NCBI GenBank assembly: GCA_002917075.1
Contig: NTMA01000039.1
Coordinates: 186,001-250,000 of the forward strand
Origin: Hawksworthiomyces lignivorus
Lineage: Eukaryota; Ascomycota; Sordariomycetes; Ophiostomatales; Ophiostomataceae
Reading direction: 5' to 3'
Length of the DNA stretch: 64,000 nucleotides
Notes under the pieces: model-generated
Seen by the model: the letters and a program-made list of their open reading frames with translations, nothing else
Database searches by the model: none
What the model was told of the DNA's origin: nothing
Shown here: piece after piece, positions 53,623 to 64,000 of the stretch
How the letters are laid out: each line of letters begins with the position of its first letter
How positions within the stretch are numbered: the first letter of the stretch is position 1
Program-made: the position numbers and the translations under genes

Positions 53623-56600
53623 ATGGCGCCGCCGCCGGATCAAGTTTACTTCCCGCCTCTGGGGGAGTTGTTGGAGGGAGAAAGAATCCTCCTGTTAGTT
53701 CATTTCTCAGCCATTTGCTTCTTTTGCTCACTGGCCACCGCAGATGCAGCTGCTGCTGTCCTTCCTGAAGTCTTTTTCTAACTGTCTGCAGGTCCTGGAA
53801 GCTCATTGCGTCGTCGCTTTCGGACGGTGCTGGCTACCGCCTGAGCTCCAAAGCCGTAACCGAATTCCTGACAGATCCCTACGTGTTGGAGCTTTTCAAA
53901 GCTCCATCAACGGCTTTTCCGCCGTCGACAACTCAAACTGCGTCCAGCTTCGAGACAAAAACGGCTGCCATCAATGTCACGCCCTCTCCAAACGACAAGT
54001 ACGACGTCAAAGCGGTCAAAGCAGACACCGCCTGGCTGAGCAAATGCGCCAACATCAGTGAGGTCGCTGCCCTCCGTCTTGTTGTGATCGAGCTGCAGAC
54101 CCGCCCACAGGAATTTTTGGCCAGTCCGCTGTCCTCCCAAGATGCTACGAATGTGCGCAAAGCTGCGGTCGGCAGCAACATCGACGTCCCCGAGACCACG
54201 GTCGACGCCGATGATTTGTGGGCCGACTTTGGGACCCAGAAGAGCCAACGACTACGCCTCCTGGCCACGTATCTTTCGGAAAGACGTTATTTTTCCATGA
54301 CCATCGACTATATCAATTCCCTCATTTTGCATGGCGTGCCGCCATTCCCGGATGCTGAGGTAGCTGACCGGGACACCATCACCACTGCTGTCGACACCCT
54401 GCGAAGCAACCTCATCAAAGCAACGTTCGGGCTCTCCTCGCATGCTGATCTTGGCCGCCGGGCTTATCTGCCGTCTCTTTCTGTGTTCATAGCTGAACTG
54501 CGTGCATGCATCACGCGTGCCGAGGGCGGAATCGAGGAAGCCATGAAAGACGCCGGCGCAATCTTGACAGAAGATCTTGCACTAGAGTGGGTGCAAACGG
54601 CATTGACAGAAGCCGTCCACCATATGTCTGTGATTTTCTCTGTTTTGAAGAGCTCCGGACATACATTTTTACCGCCATCTCTCGCTGCAGAATGGTTCCG
54701 CTTTGTTGGAGACTACGGTTTCCTAGATGGTCTGACACCTGTAAGTGGAAAAGAGCCTTCATCGTTCCTCTAGTACTATTAGGCATATTCTGACTTTCTT
54801 ACGAAAAGGGCAACGATGCCGTGTCTGAATTGATTCTTCCGCTGAAGACACTGTCATGCGTCAATTCTTTGATCCTCTTAAACCTGAACAGGGCCATCGG
54901 GTACCTAGATCATGATCTAGAACTTGAGAACGAGGAGGAGCCATACGTCAACGACTCGGACGTTCTGGAGGTGATCCACGACGCTATTGTGAACGCAGCG
55001 GAGGCAGGTTTATCAACTGCAAGCCCTGTCTTTCTCTCTTGGTCTCTTATTCTTCACCGTATGGATATTTCTTACCAGGAACGTGCCGAAAGACGAGATC
55101 TCGCCCAGAACCAGCGAGCCCAAGACGGCTTCGAACTCGACAATCAGCCACTTGGCCTCCAGGCCTTGCAGCCACGTGGTCGTCGGAGCTCCGTCGGAAG
55201 CATTGTTTCCATCGAGGCGGCACGGTACGATGCCTTCCTTAGCGAAAAGGTGCTTTCGGCTGGTGAAGGCGATCCCTTGGTCCCGCGGCTGGCTATGACC
55301 GCTACAGACCAATGTCAAGTCTATGATGTGATCAGTGCCATGGCCACCTGCGCAGGCTCCGGCGTTGAAGCAGCCTTCCGTCCCATCTTTGGTGCCCGCG
55401 TCCGGCTCGTCTTCTTAGAATTGCTAAAGGCTAGCTTTCCCATTATTGGTTATCAAGCGGACCCGCTCACTGCACTGATGACTCTTCTGTCTGGCGGCCA
55501 TCAGATATGGAATGCGCCCGACGATGACGAGACCCTGGCCAAAGCTGTGTTAGAAGACAGTCGGTTGATGCAGTTTTATATCCTTAACTCCTTAAACCGC
55601 TTCCCGTACGAGTTCACACCATTTGCTGTCATGTGTCGGCTGCTGTCGGCCTGCACAGAGGGTCCGAAAAACGTGGCCGACACTACTATGGATACTTTGC
55701 TTCAGACGCCAACCTTAACTTTTACCCTCCCACCTGGTTTTGATGGCTATACTATGATTGACGACTTTGATCATTCCACCGCAACCATGCAGACAGTGGA
55801 GGACATCCCGCTCTTTCCCTCTGCGGCGTCTCGGAGGCGATTAACCTACTTTAATGAAAAGAGTGTTGCGGTTATACCGGCGGGTTCGTACGGCCGTTTT
55901 ATGATTGATGGAAGCGGCATTGTCAACATTGATTTCGAGCACTCGACGGTGGCCCTGATAGGAAAGCGATTGGATGCAAACTTGACTGAGGAATTTTACG
56001 ACCCTGTTCTGGGTTTTCTTCAGCCCTCTGAAGTCGCTGAGGCAATTCACCTGCTGACATCCTTGGTACGCTCTGAGATCCTCAAGGCTTCGAAACAGAG
56101 CCAGAATGACGCAGCTCGTGCATCTGAAGCCGGATTGGCAGTTCTCCAAGAAGCGAGCCGGGATTTGGACCAGGCCAAGGACATTGTGTCTGTAATTTGT
56201 GACACTCTGGATACGCTCATTCAGGACGGACCCGCCGAGACGGACGAGTCACGCATGGCTATTCTGGCCACCTGCATGGACTTCATGCTGGTTATTCTTC
56301 CGCTCTGCCCCGGCCGAGTCTGGTCGTATATGGCCCGATGCCAGCTTCTCAACACCGAGTCCAGTGCCGGTCGTCTCTGCATCTTGACAGGTGCGTCGGA
56401 CGTGGTCTCGGAGCGTTTCAATTTCTTGATGGTAGCAGTGCGCTTTCTTTCCAGCCTCGTCAATAATGCCATGAGCAGCGCCGTCCAGCGCAAAGTGGCA
56501 ACGAAACCGGCAGGGCGTGGTAACCAGCACAAATCGGATGAGAACGTCTGGCTTGGTGCATCCGACAAGACCCTAGCGCAGGTCAGCCTTTCTGTTGCGC

Positions 56601-59374
56601 AGACCGTCGTCGACCTGTACGAGAATACCAGCACGTGGAAATTCGCTTCCGAAATCCACCGGTCAAGTCTCGTATCTAGCGCGGTTGGCATTCTACGGGA
56701 CATCATTACGAACACATCAAGCCTAGAGGCGCCATCAGAGCAAGAAAGCCTTGTCGGGTGCTTTGAGCCAGCAGCAGAATTTATCGTCAACAGCTTCCTC
56801 TCCTCTTCCTCCTCTTCCCTCCGCTTCCAACCGCTCCTGACCACTCTTCTCCTCGGGCAAGAGCTGCCCCAGTCTACGCTATATACACAGCGGACGAAAG
56901 TGGCCGTTGACAGGGTCACGTCTGTCCTGGAACTGGCTGCAGTTCTGCTAAAGGTAGCTAATCATATGGACAAGACAGGGAGGGCGCCAGCACTGGAAGC
57001 ACAAATCTTTCAAATAGCGTCCCTGCCGGCGCGACTTTGTGCCTCTGAGGCCACCTTAAGGCCAGCCCTGAGCCTCTTGACGGATCTTGTTGTTACAGCC
57101 GCAGCGAGAGCTAGTGAGCCACCATCCCTCCTCGGATACCTTGGCCCCCAGATAGCACGGTCGTTTTTGGGGGTGCTCTCCGTCATGGACAAGCCTTTCA
57201 AGAGACCCGCAGAAGCAGCACGCGTCTGGAAATTCTTTGCAACAGTCCTGCGGAACCGCCAGCAATGGATGGCAAACTCACTACTGACCGGGAAAACGCC
57301 GCGAGAGGCGCTTCAATCCGATGGCAAAGTGACTAAACTAGCTACCGACTCTGCTCTGGCCAAGGCAAAGGAGGCGCTTCGGTCGATCTCTTCTACGAGT
57401 CCCATTGAGGCAGTAGCCATTTTAGACTTCTTTGCCGCGGCACAGAATTACTGGCCGTGGACGATCTTTGCTATTCGGAGCGAAAACGACTACTTCGACA
57501 GCATGCTTGCCTATGTACGCGATCTCGAGTCAGCGTCAACAAGAGCTAGGACGAATGCACAGGCAGCATGCAACGAGGCTCGTATCGCAGCGTACATTGC
57601 AGAGAGTTTTGCGATGCAGCTCTATCACATGCGGCAAATGGGAACAGAGGAGGTGTTCGCTCGTGATGTGATTAAGAGCATCGACTACTACATCCGTGAT
57701 GGCGTCGGCGTATCAGGCTACAATACGTCGCTGCACACCAACTTCCAGCGAAATTTTTCGAACCGTTACCCAGGATGCTCGCTGGACCAGTTCAAGCGAT
57801 CGCTGCTAGACCGTCGCGATCTCGGTCCCCAATTTTACTATGCTTTAGACATTGCCGACAAGATGCTCTCCTTCGACGGGGGCTGGGCGGGCGTGCGAGA
57901 CAGCAACAAAGGCTTTAAGAAGGAAATGCAGACGGCCAATCTTAACCTGTCACTAGTGGATGCGCAGATCGCACTGTTCCATGCATGGGAGGTATTACTT
58001 CTGGAGCTCAGCATCTGCCTGCTGCCCAAGAACCAGCGCCTTCCTGTAGTCATGTTGCAGCTGGCTGAGCAGTGCCTGACTGCGAACCAGAACAGCCAAG
58101 CCCCCGAGCCCATCTTTGCCAAGATCGCACAGAGTCGTGCCAATCTGGCGCTGCTGCTCCTTCAGCGCTTGGCAGAATACTCTCTGCTACCCTTTGATGT
58201 CTCCCAGCTTCTATTGACCGTCTGGACGAGCATTAATGGCGTCGAAAATCCATGGTCCCCGCAGCAGGCGCCGTACTACCGGACGCTCCTGCGGATTCTG
58301 TACGTTGTCCTGCGCGGGCCACGCCGGAGCAAATTGGCTGGACACAGCAACAGCGGGACAGATGAAGGCAGCGGCAAACCACCTTTGTCGGACAGCAATG
58401 CGATGATAGTGTCGACCACGCAGACTGTTCTGAACGTGCTCGACCGTGTCGTTGCCAACGGCTTCCGCACGCTGGTCAGCATCGTCCATGACGAGGAGAC
58501 CCAGTCCCATCCGGAAGACTTGGCGCTGCTTACGGCCGTGCTGCAAGCATGTCTCAGCACGGCAGGCATGAGCCAGTGCCAGACGCAAGTGCTCAATATT
58601 ATGGCGTCCCACGACGTGCTGCATGTCGCGACGTCGCTGTTCTCCTGGTCGGACAAGCTGCTGGTCGACGACCGCGATCCCGTGTACGGCGAGCTGAGTC
58701 TGCTATTCCTGCTGGAGCTGTCGGCGCTTCCTGTGGTGGCGGAGCAGCTAGCGTGCGACGGATTCCTTAGCCATCTGACGTCGGCGGGCCTGGCGGGCCA
58801 CATGCGGCGGACGGGCGTGTCGCCGTTCTCCGAGGTGGCGGCGGCGCAGCGCTGCTACAGCATCTGGACGAAGGCGGTGCTGCCGCTGCTGCTCAACATC
58901 CTGATCGCGCTGGGCACGAGCATCGCGCCAGAGGTGGCCTACGTGCTGAACCAGTTCCCGAACCTGCTCGAGGCGAGCGTGCAGCGGTTCGAGGCGCCGG
59001 GGCTGAGCCGGACGTCGACGTCGGCGCTGACCCGCGACGGCGGGCCGCACATCACGCTGCTGGCCGTCAACGAAGTGCACTCGCTGGCGCTGCTGACGCG
59101 CGTCCTGGAGGCGCTGCGCGTCAACCACGCGCGGGAGATCCCGGAGGTGAAGTGGGAGGCGGCACCGGTGCTGGAGAGCGTCGACTTTTGGATGTCGCGG
59201 CCGAAGCTACTGCGTGAGCGGCTGGTGCCTCTAGGCCCGCGCGAATCGGAGTGGCGGTCTGCAGAGCCGCAGTATAAGGGCCCAGGCGGACTGGCCGAAA
59301 ACCGGCTGGAGGAGAAGGTGTTCCTGCTGATGGACGCGGTCAAGACCATCCTCAGCGACGAAGATGCGGAGTGA
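53623..59374 (+). CDS. NUP188: Nucleoporin Nup188
   Basis: Exons 53623-53693, 53792-54740 and 54809-59374 give about 1,861 residues, close to the size I recall for filamentous-fungal Nup188. Intron 1 has a GTTAGT donor and intron 2 GTAAGT with an AAAAG acceptor; both keep frame. The start MAPPPDQVYFPPLGELLEGERILLSWKLI resembles other fungal Nup188 proteins. The protein is one long alpha-solenoid without transmembrane segments. Recognisable blocks are SPVFLSWSLILHRMDISYQERAERRD, FRPIFGARVRLVFLELLKASFPIIGY, FPYEFTPFAVMCRLLSACTEG and the C-terminal repeats. Known role: inner-ring scaffold of the nuclear pore, partner of Nic96 and a paralogue of Nup192. A poly-Ser stretch encoded by TCC/TCT lies at about 56800. 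Confidence 0.93.
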
Positions 59375-60013
59375 GCGGGGAAGATTTGTGGATACGAATG
59401 AAACCTAGAAGAGACGAGATAGAGCGCATTTGATTTTTGACCGAATTGGATTGTATTCTTTCTGTATAGGGCAAAAGGCTACCGCCGAATACCGGATGGT
59501 ACAGGCCAGTCAAATGGCAACATTGCATAAGGGGACAAGAGTCGCAGAGAGGAGCAGATATTGAGATGGAATCTAACAGCAATGGACGGTCTCAGACATG
59601 CAAGATAAGTGTAGCATAAAAAAGATGCGATTCTTCCTTTACGACGTGGGGAGGCTCAATATATATGAGAGCCCTTTTCTGAACTTTTCAAAATCCTTCC
59701 TAGAAATCTCACTCCCGACTAAGCCGTGATCCTAGGCAGATATGATTCGTGACATTGGACTGGTTCGATAACCTAGGCAAACTATCCTCATCATGATGCG
59801 TTTGTTCCTATCCCAAAAAAAAAGAGGAAATATATATCTATAAATACAAGAGCCGCTCTCTCTGGCCGAGAAGGCGGCAAAGCTCTCACATTGTGCGAGG
59901 GGAGCGTCTCTGTCTTGTCTACAAACCTCGGTTCACCACGCGCGGCATCTGCTTTGTCGTTTGTCACCGACCAAGCTCGAAGCCCGCAACCGCTGCGCCA
60001 GCCGCCAGCTGCT
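59375..60013. other. Convergent intergenic region
   Basis: NUP188 and TIM9 3' sides. AT-rich from 59.6 to 59.85 kb; no gene seen. Confidence 0.55.
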
Positions 60014-60520
60014 CTACCGCTGCTGTTGCTGCTGCTGGTTCATCTCGGCGTTGTGCTCCTGGAACCGCTCGGACAGGCGCTGCTGGGTGGCCAGCGCCTT
60101 CTGCACGCAGCGGGAGATGCAGCCGCTCTCGCGGTTGGAGACGGTCTTGGAGGTGAAGTCGTCGATGCACGAGGTGAAGCAGTGGTCGACGAGGTTGCTA
60201 AAGAGCTGCGAGAGGAGGTTAGCTTCGCCTGGTGAGTGGGGAGGGAAATGGAAGGATCGAAGAAAGCACAGGGCGGCCAGCAGGGGAGGGGGTTCGTCCG
60301 GAAAGGACGGGCAAGCAGACATACACCGATAAACTCCTTGACCTGGCGTTTCTGGAGACGCTGCTCGAGCTCGCGGGACTCGGAAGGGGTGAGGCTGTGA
60401 AGCAAGTTAGCCAGGCATGGCAAGACCGTTGAGGCGAAGACAGGGAAGAGAGCCGGGAGGGGGGTTGGAGGGGCTTAGACGAGAAGAAACAAAAAAAAGA
60501 AATTGCACACACCCGTCCAT
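60014..60520 (-). CDS. TIM9: Mitochondrial import chaperone Tim9
   Basis: Exons 60520-60513 (8 nt), 60394-60325 and 60205-60014 give 89 residues. Splices are GTGTGT...CACAG and GTATGT...CGCAG. The start MDGLTPSESRELEQRLQKRQVKEFIG resembles Tim9, and LFSNLVDHCFTSC follows. The twin CX3C motif is complete: Cys35/Cys39 and Cys55/Cys59 separated by 15 residues. The closing helix CVQKALATQQRLSERFQEHNAEM ends in a short glutamine run (NQQQQQQR). Known role: with Tim10, a hexameric chaperone that escorts hydrophobic precursors across the intermembrane space to TIM22 and SAM; the cysteines form disulphides through Mia40. The second donor could also be read as GTGTAT two bases earlier, but only GTATGT gives the family join. 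Confidence 0.94.
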
Positions 60521-63500
60521 ATTGTCGCAGTGAAATTGGCTCTCTTTCTTTTGTAGAAGAGAGGCCGGGCTTGAGGGCTGGGATCGTGTGGTGAGGTGGA
60601 ACGAGCTCAGAGGTCGTGTGCTGGAGCCGGATATGGCAATCTCGAAGTCGAAGCAGAAAGAGGCTTTGAAAAATTTCCTCTGCAATACGTCGATGTGGGT
60701 TTGGCCTGCTCCTTCCCTACCCAAAGAAACAGAAGCAAGGGGGACCCACTTGACCAAGCGGTCCGCCTTTTGGTAAGCTCCTTCTGTGGCTGCTGCCCTT
60801 GTCTTGTTAGTCAGCTGTGGCAGCCAATGAGACGAGCCCAAAACCAGTCAAAAACTGGAATCAAGCTAAAGAGGACAGCCGTAAGATACGTAAACAGGCG
60901 AAAGGGACAGCCGTAAGCGAAAAGAGAGGCAAACAGCTAGCACCAATCTCCGCGTGAAAAGTACGTCGTAGCAAAAAGTAGCTAGAAAGGCGTCCCGTAT
61001 AATACGGGCAAGCAAGAGCGGAATACGAACTGCAGGCAGAAGCAAAAGAAAGAAAAAAAGGTCGCTGGCCCTGCATTAGACGCATTAGAGTTCTCTCAGA
61101 TGCCCCGTCCTATATTGCACTTGTATCGCTATTCGCCCGATGAGGGCTGTTGGGAGGCTGAGTCCCGAGCTTACTCTGTCCGCGCTCGTTTTACATACCT
61201 CGACTGCAGCTCTGCTGCTGCTGCTACTTACTTATCTTCGTGTCTGCAGCTCTGAAGCTGGAACAGCGAGGGGTCCTGCAGCTGGAGAGTCTTGTCAAGA
61301 TGGCGGCGGCTGTCATTGGACGGGCTGTCACTAGTCGGTATCAGCAGCCGTGTCGAAGCTTTCTCTGGGCGAATGGCCGGCGTTCGGCCATGTGCAAGTC
61401 GAGAGACTATGGTTTCACCGAGCTGGGGGCAAACACGTCCGCCGCAGTGGAAAACAGCCAAGACCGATGGCGCCACCCGAGAAGGTGCCTACGACGAACG
61501 TATGAGAGAGCTCTCTTGCTGCGTCTTCGTTTTATCGTTTCTTTTTTACTGTGTTTCATGTTTTCGAGGCGCCCACGTTGTGGTGCCCGACTTTTGTTTG
61601 GGTCTCCAGATCGAAAGACGGGCTTTACACTAAGAGAGACATGCATGTAGAGATGCTGCGCAAGCTGGATTTGCTTATCCAAGTGCTGCAGTTGTCAAGT
61701 TGCGCGGCTGAGGAAGCAATACTCCGTAGCTTGCATTTTGTGAACGGGAGAACTGATACTACGTAGTCGCGCACACCATACAGACGACCGACTCTCCCAC
61801 ACGAGGAAGTGGTCTATCTGTTATGCTTACAGCTTTCTTACCACCTCTCACACAGCATGCCGGCCAGACAGGTCCTTCATGGCAATCGTCGATCTGGGTT
61901 GAAGCTACAGAGTACTCGGCAGGAAACATCTGGGGCAGGGAAGGGGTGAGTGCGCTAATTATGGAAACACATCGGGCGATCTCAACCGTTTCTTGTCTTC
62001 ATCCCTTTTGGTATTTTTGCCTTTCGTGCACAAGTTTGGTTCTTTTTCAACTCTGTCGGAGCTCCTGCTATTAGCTCCGTACACCTAGTGGCCTTTCTTT
62101 GGCTTCTGCCTGGCCCCTTGTGCCTTTTCTAGTAGGTCACTAAAACAGCCAACCAAGTAAGACAGTGGCATGTCCCCAGAACCGGGGGAGCAGCAGGCGC
62201 ACAAGGGAGAATAAGCCGAAGCAAGTAATAAATAAATAAGCAGGGAGGCATGCACACGTATCGCGCAAATGCTCCAAACAAAAAGAATGGAGGACGATAC
62301 GTCGAAATGGGGCGAAGCAGGGCCACCCCCCACCCCCCCCGTTTCTAGCCGTGTGGGAGATAGAGGAGGCAAGATCCCGACGTCATCTCTCTCTGAGCGC
62401 GACAAATAACGAAACGAAAGGAATACCTGGTCATAGGATGTGGCTTATGCACTCCACGTATGTACATACTCGTACTCTCTTTCTCCTCGCCTCTTATCTC
62501 TGCCTGCCAATAGCCATGATTCGTGTGTGCTATAGAAATAGAGATGCCATCGTCTTGTTGGTCTTCAACGTGCGGGCCAAGCAGATGCATACGTAAGGAA
62601 GGGGGGTCAATACGTACATACAAACCAGTCGCCGTACAGAAAAAAATAGAAACTTAAGTTTTGAGATCCAGATCAGCACATGGCGAACTCGGGAGCGCTA
62701 CGCGTATTCAGCGCCCGTAGACTGTAGTGCAGCGCAGCAATTTCTTCCAGCTTTTTCTGGTAGAAGCTTTCTAACAAGACGCGGGAGCAAGACAAGAAGC
62801 AAGAGGCGGCAAACAATGGAGAAACGCCACTACAATAGAGAGAGAAAGATCGACATAGAAGCGGCCTATGATCCACGCCGGGCTTCACGATTCATGCCCT
62901 CATTGCCGCTCTTACATCATGTCTAATATCGTTCATTCCACGGTTATATTTCCACACACACACACACGCATACCACACACGTCCTATATCCTATTATATG
63001 CCCATCTCTCCGGAATATGTCCATCAACGGAGTCGCGTGGCTGTGAGGGCTAAGGGTGGAAAGGCGCACTGCTCTGTCTGCTCTCCCCCTCCCCTCACAC
63101 TCTCCATCGCTCTCTAATACTTACATGCTTGCAAGCTTACTTGGACCAGATCCTCGTCATTCTCTGCCCCTCTTCTTAAGCCACTGAGAACAAAGCCTTG
63201 CAAACTTGAGCATCTAATAGAAAAGCACAACCGAGGGGGGGGGATAGACAAGGGGGAAGAAAAGCTTTTTTTCTTTTCTTTTCATTATGACTCGGGTGTT
63301 GTGGAGACCCATCGAATTAACTGACGCACGGCAAGGAAATAAAATAAGGGTCTTCTTGCTTCTCGCTGGCTGGGTCTAATAAGCCTATGCCGTACGAATA
63401 CCGTCGATGCACTATGTCTCTCGCGAACCCGCTTGTATTATTACTCTTTTATTTTGTGCCCTGGCCCTTTCTGCATTGTTATTTTAGCTCCCTGTTTCTT

Positions 63501-64000
63501 AGTTTCTTGGCGCCATTTTGCCATCCATTGTGGGCCTGTATTTACCCAGAAACTAAAAAACTGGGGAAAATATAAATAAACCTTTCCCTGAAGGTGCGTA
63601 CGTTTTCACATTTTTTCTTTGGATGGGCAGAAAGGGGAGGGGGGGACCCATGAAAAAGAAAGTAACGGAGAAAAATCTCTCCAGAGCATCTGACAGGCTA
63701 TCACGACATGGGGACTGCTTGCAGTGGGCTCGACTATACTAGGCCTGTGACCGTTTCCTGTCGCTCCAGAAGGAATAGTCGGCAATTCGGACTGCCTTCT
63801 GCACGTTATTTGTACGTAACGGAGTTTGCGTGTAGCTGTTGTTGCTGCTGATCTGTCTCGCACGAGCAGAAGAGACGAGCAAAGCGAGGGAGAGAAAGAG
63901 ACAATCAAAGAAAGGAGGAAGAGGAAAAAGAAGATAATAGAACAATAGTAAATAAATGAAAGAATGCAAAGGATATAATTAAAGAAACCCACGTGTTTTG
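60521..64000. other. 3.5-kb stretch without recognisable genes
   Basis: Begins with the TIM9 upstream region. Short frames with low-complexity or unnatural composition occur throughout; none shows a family motif. A TACTCCGTA motif lies at 61720-61728 and a short CT/GA-rich run near 63.0-63.1 kb. Part of it may belong to a gene beginning beyond the right edge, but I see no exon I could support. Confidence 0.5.

Overview
The window is nuclear DNA of a filamentous ascomycete (Pezizomycotina). Genes sit on both strands and carry short introns of roughly 60-180 nt with GTRNGT donors, CTRAC-like branch points and YAG acceptors. Coding exons are GC-rich with C/G-ending codons, and several genes have CT-rich leaders. 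The gene set is typical of the group: a trifunctional trpC, a Zn2Cys6 regulator, a Clr5-TPR protein and fungal-only families resembling DUF4112, DUF7137 and DUF7702. I cannot place it to genus; the protein flavour is closest to Sordariomycetes.

Layout. 1-952 (-): 5' part of a DUF4112-like membrane protein that runs off the left edge. 2707-5939 (+): mRNA-decapping enzyme DCP2. 7648-8646 (+): short-chain dehydrogenase. 9144-11151 (-): Nrd1-like double-RRM protein, seven exons including a 10-nt micro-exon. 11.2-15.6 kb: long gene-poor stretch. 15597-16511 (+): secreted or anchored DUF7137-like protein. 16906-18533 (-): CDK11/PITSLRE kinase. 19115-21016 (+): mitochondrial NDUFAF7 methyltransferase. 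21436-23555 (-): PTM1/TMEM87-like Golgi protein. 23.6-30.9 kb is the accessory-looking part: AT-rich DNA, an 11-bp minisatellite, a Clr5-TPR protein built from nearly identical 126-bp repeats, a 305-bp MITE-like element, a 173-bp tandem array and a possible small gene. 30899-32728 (+): U-box cyclophilin Cyp8. 33197-35624 (-): Zn2Cys6 transcription factor. 35.6-39.8 kb: gene-poor. 39799-40701 (+): DUF7702-like seven-helix membrane protein. 41565-42718 (+): KTI12. 43303-44616 (+): USE1-type SNARE. 44765-46023 (-): BRCT-domain protein with an apparent one-base frameshift near its C-terminus. 46379-48796 (-): trpC. 50279-52933 (+): secreted GH2 glycosidase. 53623-59374 (+): nucleoporin NUP188. 60014-60520 (-): TIM9. 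60.5-64 kb: nothing recognisable.

Most genes are single-copy housekeeping functions with no shared pathway: mRNA decay and RNA binding, cell-cycle/transcription kinase, complex I assembly, Golgi/ER traffic, tRNA-modification support, tryptophan synthesis, nuclear pore and mitochondrial import. There is no biosynthetic cluster, CRISPR array or bacterial-type system. The most unusual part is the 23.6-30.9 kb island, where a Clr5-TPR gene with a homogenised repeat domain sits next to a MITE-like element and tandem repeats. Such internally conserved repeat domains are known from fungal NLR-type recognition proteins, but a recognition role here is inference only. All exon boundaries were read by eye from splice consensus, frame continuity and remembered family sequence.
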